Shown here piece by piece: positions 63,719-64,000 of a stretch of DNA of 64,000 bases. This DNA comes from JBHOQX01 sp042408595. GTDB lineage: Bacteria; Chloroflexota; Chloroflexia; Chloroflexales; Roseiflexaceae. The stretch's first letter is position 1. Each line of letters begins with the position of its first letter. The stretch lies in NCBI GenBank assembly GCA_042408595.1, contig JBHOQX010000054.1:1-64000 (forward strand), read 5' to 3'. A program made the position numbers and the translations under genes. A model generated the notes under the pieces. The model was not told the DNA's origin and did no database searches. It saw only the letters and a list, made by a program, of their open reading frames with translations.

Positions 63719-64000
63719 CTACGGCACACGATTCGGATCGACGACGTACTCCCACCAGTTATTGGCGACACCGCCGGTCGTGCCGGGGACGCGGGGCAGA
63801 TGGCCGAGCCACCACAGGTGGTGTAGCCGCATGTCGCCACCGCCCCATTCGGCGCAGGTGACGGTGCGCGCCCGCCCGGGCAGCTCCGGGTAGCTGTACC
63901 AGTCGTCGCAGTAGCTCGTCACCGGGCGCGGGTTGCCCCAGTCGTAGTCCCGCTCGCTGTTGGGCGCGAAATGGACGTTGCCGCAGTGGGCGCGACCAGG
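63719..64000 (-). CDS. Unknown protein, C-terminal part, runs off the right edge
   Basis: 93 residues are in the window; the frame is open to base 64000, so the Met near 63922 is internal. Reads HCGNVHFAPNSERDYDWGNP, SYCDDWYSYPELPG, RTVTCAEWGGGDMRLHHLWW and NNWWEYVVDPN. Rich in Trp, His and Cys. I do not recognise a catalytic motif; it may be the end of an exported protein. Convergence and signals cannot be judged. Confidence 0.6.
   Translation of the reverse strand, partial: PGRAHCGNVHFAPNSERDYDWGNPRPVTSYCDDWYSYPELPGRARTVTCAEWGGGDMRLHHLWWLGHLPRVPGTTGGVANNWWEYVVDPNRVP

Overview
The window looks like the chromosome of a high-GC member of the Chloroflexota, most likely class Chloroflexia. The evidence is a secreted giant protein with a Pro/Thr linker and a C-terminal VYLPSVM-type motif, a type-B sdhCAB operon, kinases and regulators with N-terminal zinc ribbons, a CHAT/STAND gene set, and the histidine phosphatase/DUF3090/SCO1664 trio otherwise typical of Actinobacteria. 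No rRNA and no CRISPR array are visible. One tRNA, tRNA-Arg(CCU), is present.

Region 1-12.5 kb: a truncated IS5-type transposase at the left edge, then one giant extracellular protein gene (LamG, thrombospondin type 3 and Ig-like modules). It is now broken into two frames by a one-base shift near 8360. By eye this block is less GC-rich than the rest and may be a separate genomic segment.

Region 12.6-36 kb: energy and central metabolism. It holds etfBA, a CAP-domain secreted protein linked to an E2-like protein that lacks its catalytic residues, a TolB-like lipoprotein, sdhCAB, a small holin-like membrane protein, a phosphodiester glycosidase-like protein, purE-purK with a downstream membrane protein, a zinc-ribbon Ser/Thr kinase, a PAP2 phosphatase, pgk, an ECF sigma/membrane partner/bactofilin-like operon, and lon.

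Region 36-50 kb: a stand-alone receiver, tpiA, the operon pcm with two M50-like proteins (one with HExxH intact, one with it lost), a second ECF sigma factor, a ketopantoate reductase-like gene and plsY. Next comes a minus-strand group: a CHAT caspase-like peptidase, an FAD oxidoreductase, a STAND/NACHT-like ATPase, and a large zinc-ribbon/winged-helix/TPR membrane protein. I read the last two as a STAND protein split over two genes. With the CHAT peptidase they form the best candidate here for an undescribed, probably conflict- or signalling-related, system.

Region 50-64 kb: dgt-dnaG-rpoD (replication and transcription core), a DnaJ-domain/TM/lectin-like fusion, a DUF1028 protein, a Uma2 nuclease-like protein, a lipoprotein glycoside hydrolase, the histidine phosphatase-DUF3090-SCO1664 trio, tRNA-Arg, a small patch of gene remnants, a medium-chain dehydrogenase and a truncated gene at the right edge.

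Regulation is unusually readable: several promoters have TTGAC(A/C/G)-like and TATAAT/TACAAT-like hexamers 16-18 bp apart (etfBA, sdhCAB, purEK, pcm, lon, tRNA and others). Intergenic gaps carry recurring short-word repeats, a pair of small elements with terminal inverted repeats, and one CRISPR-repeat-like palindrome. One word family also appears as an in-frame insertion inside purK.
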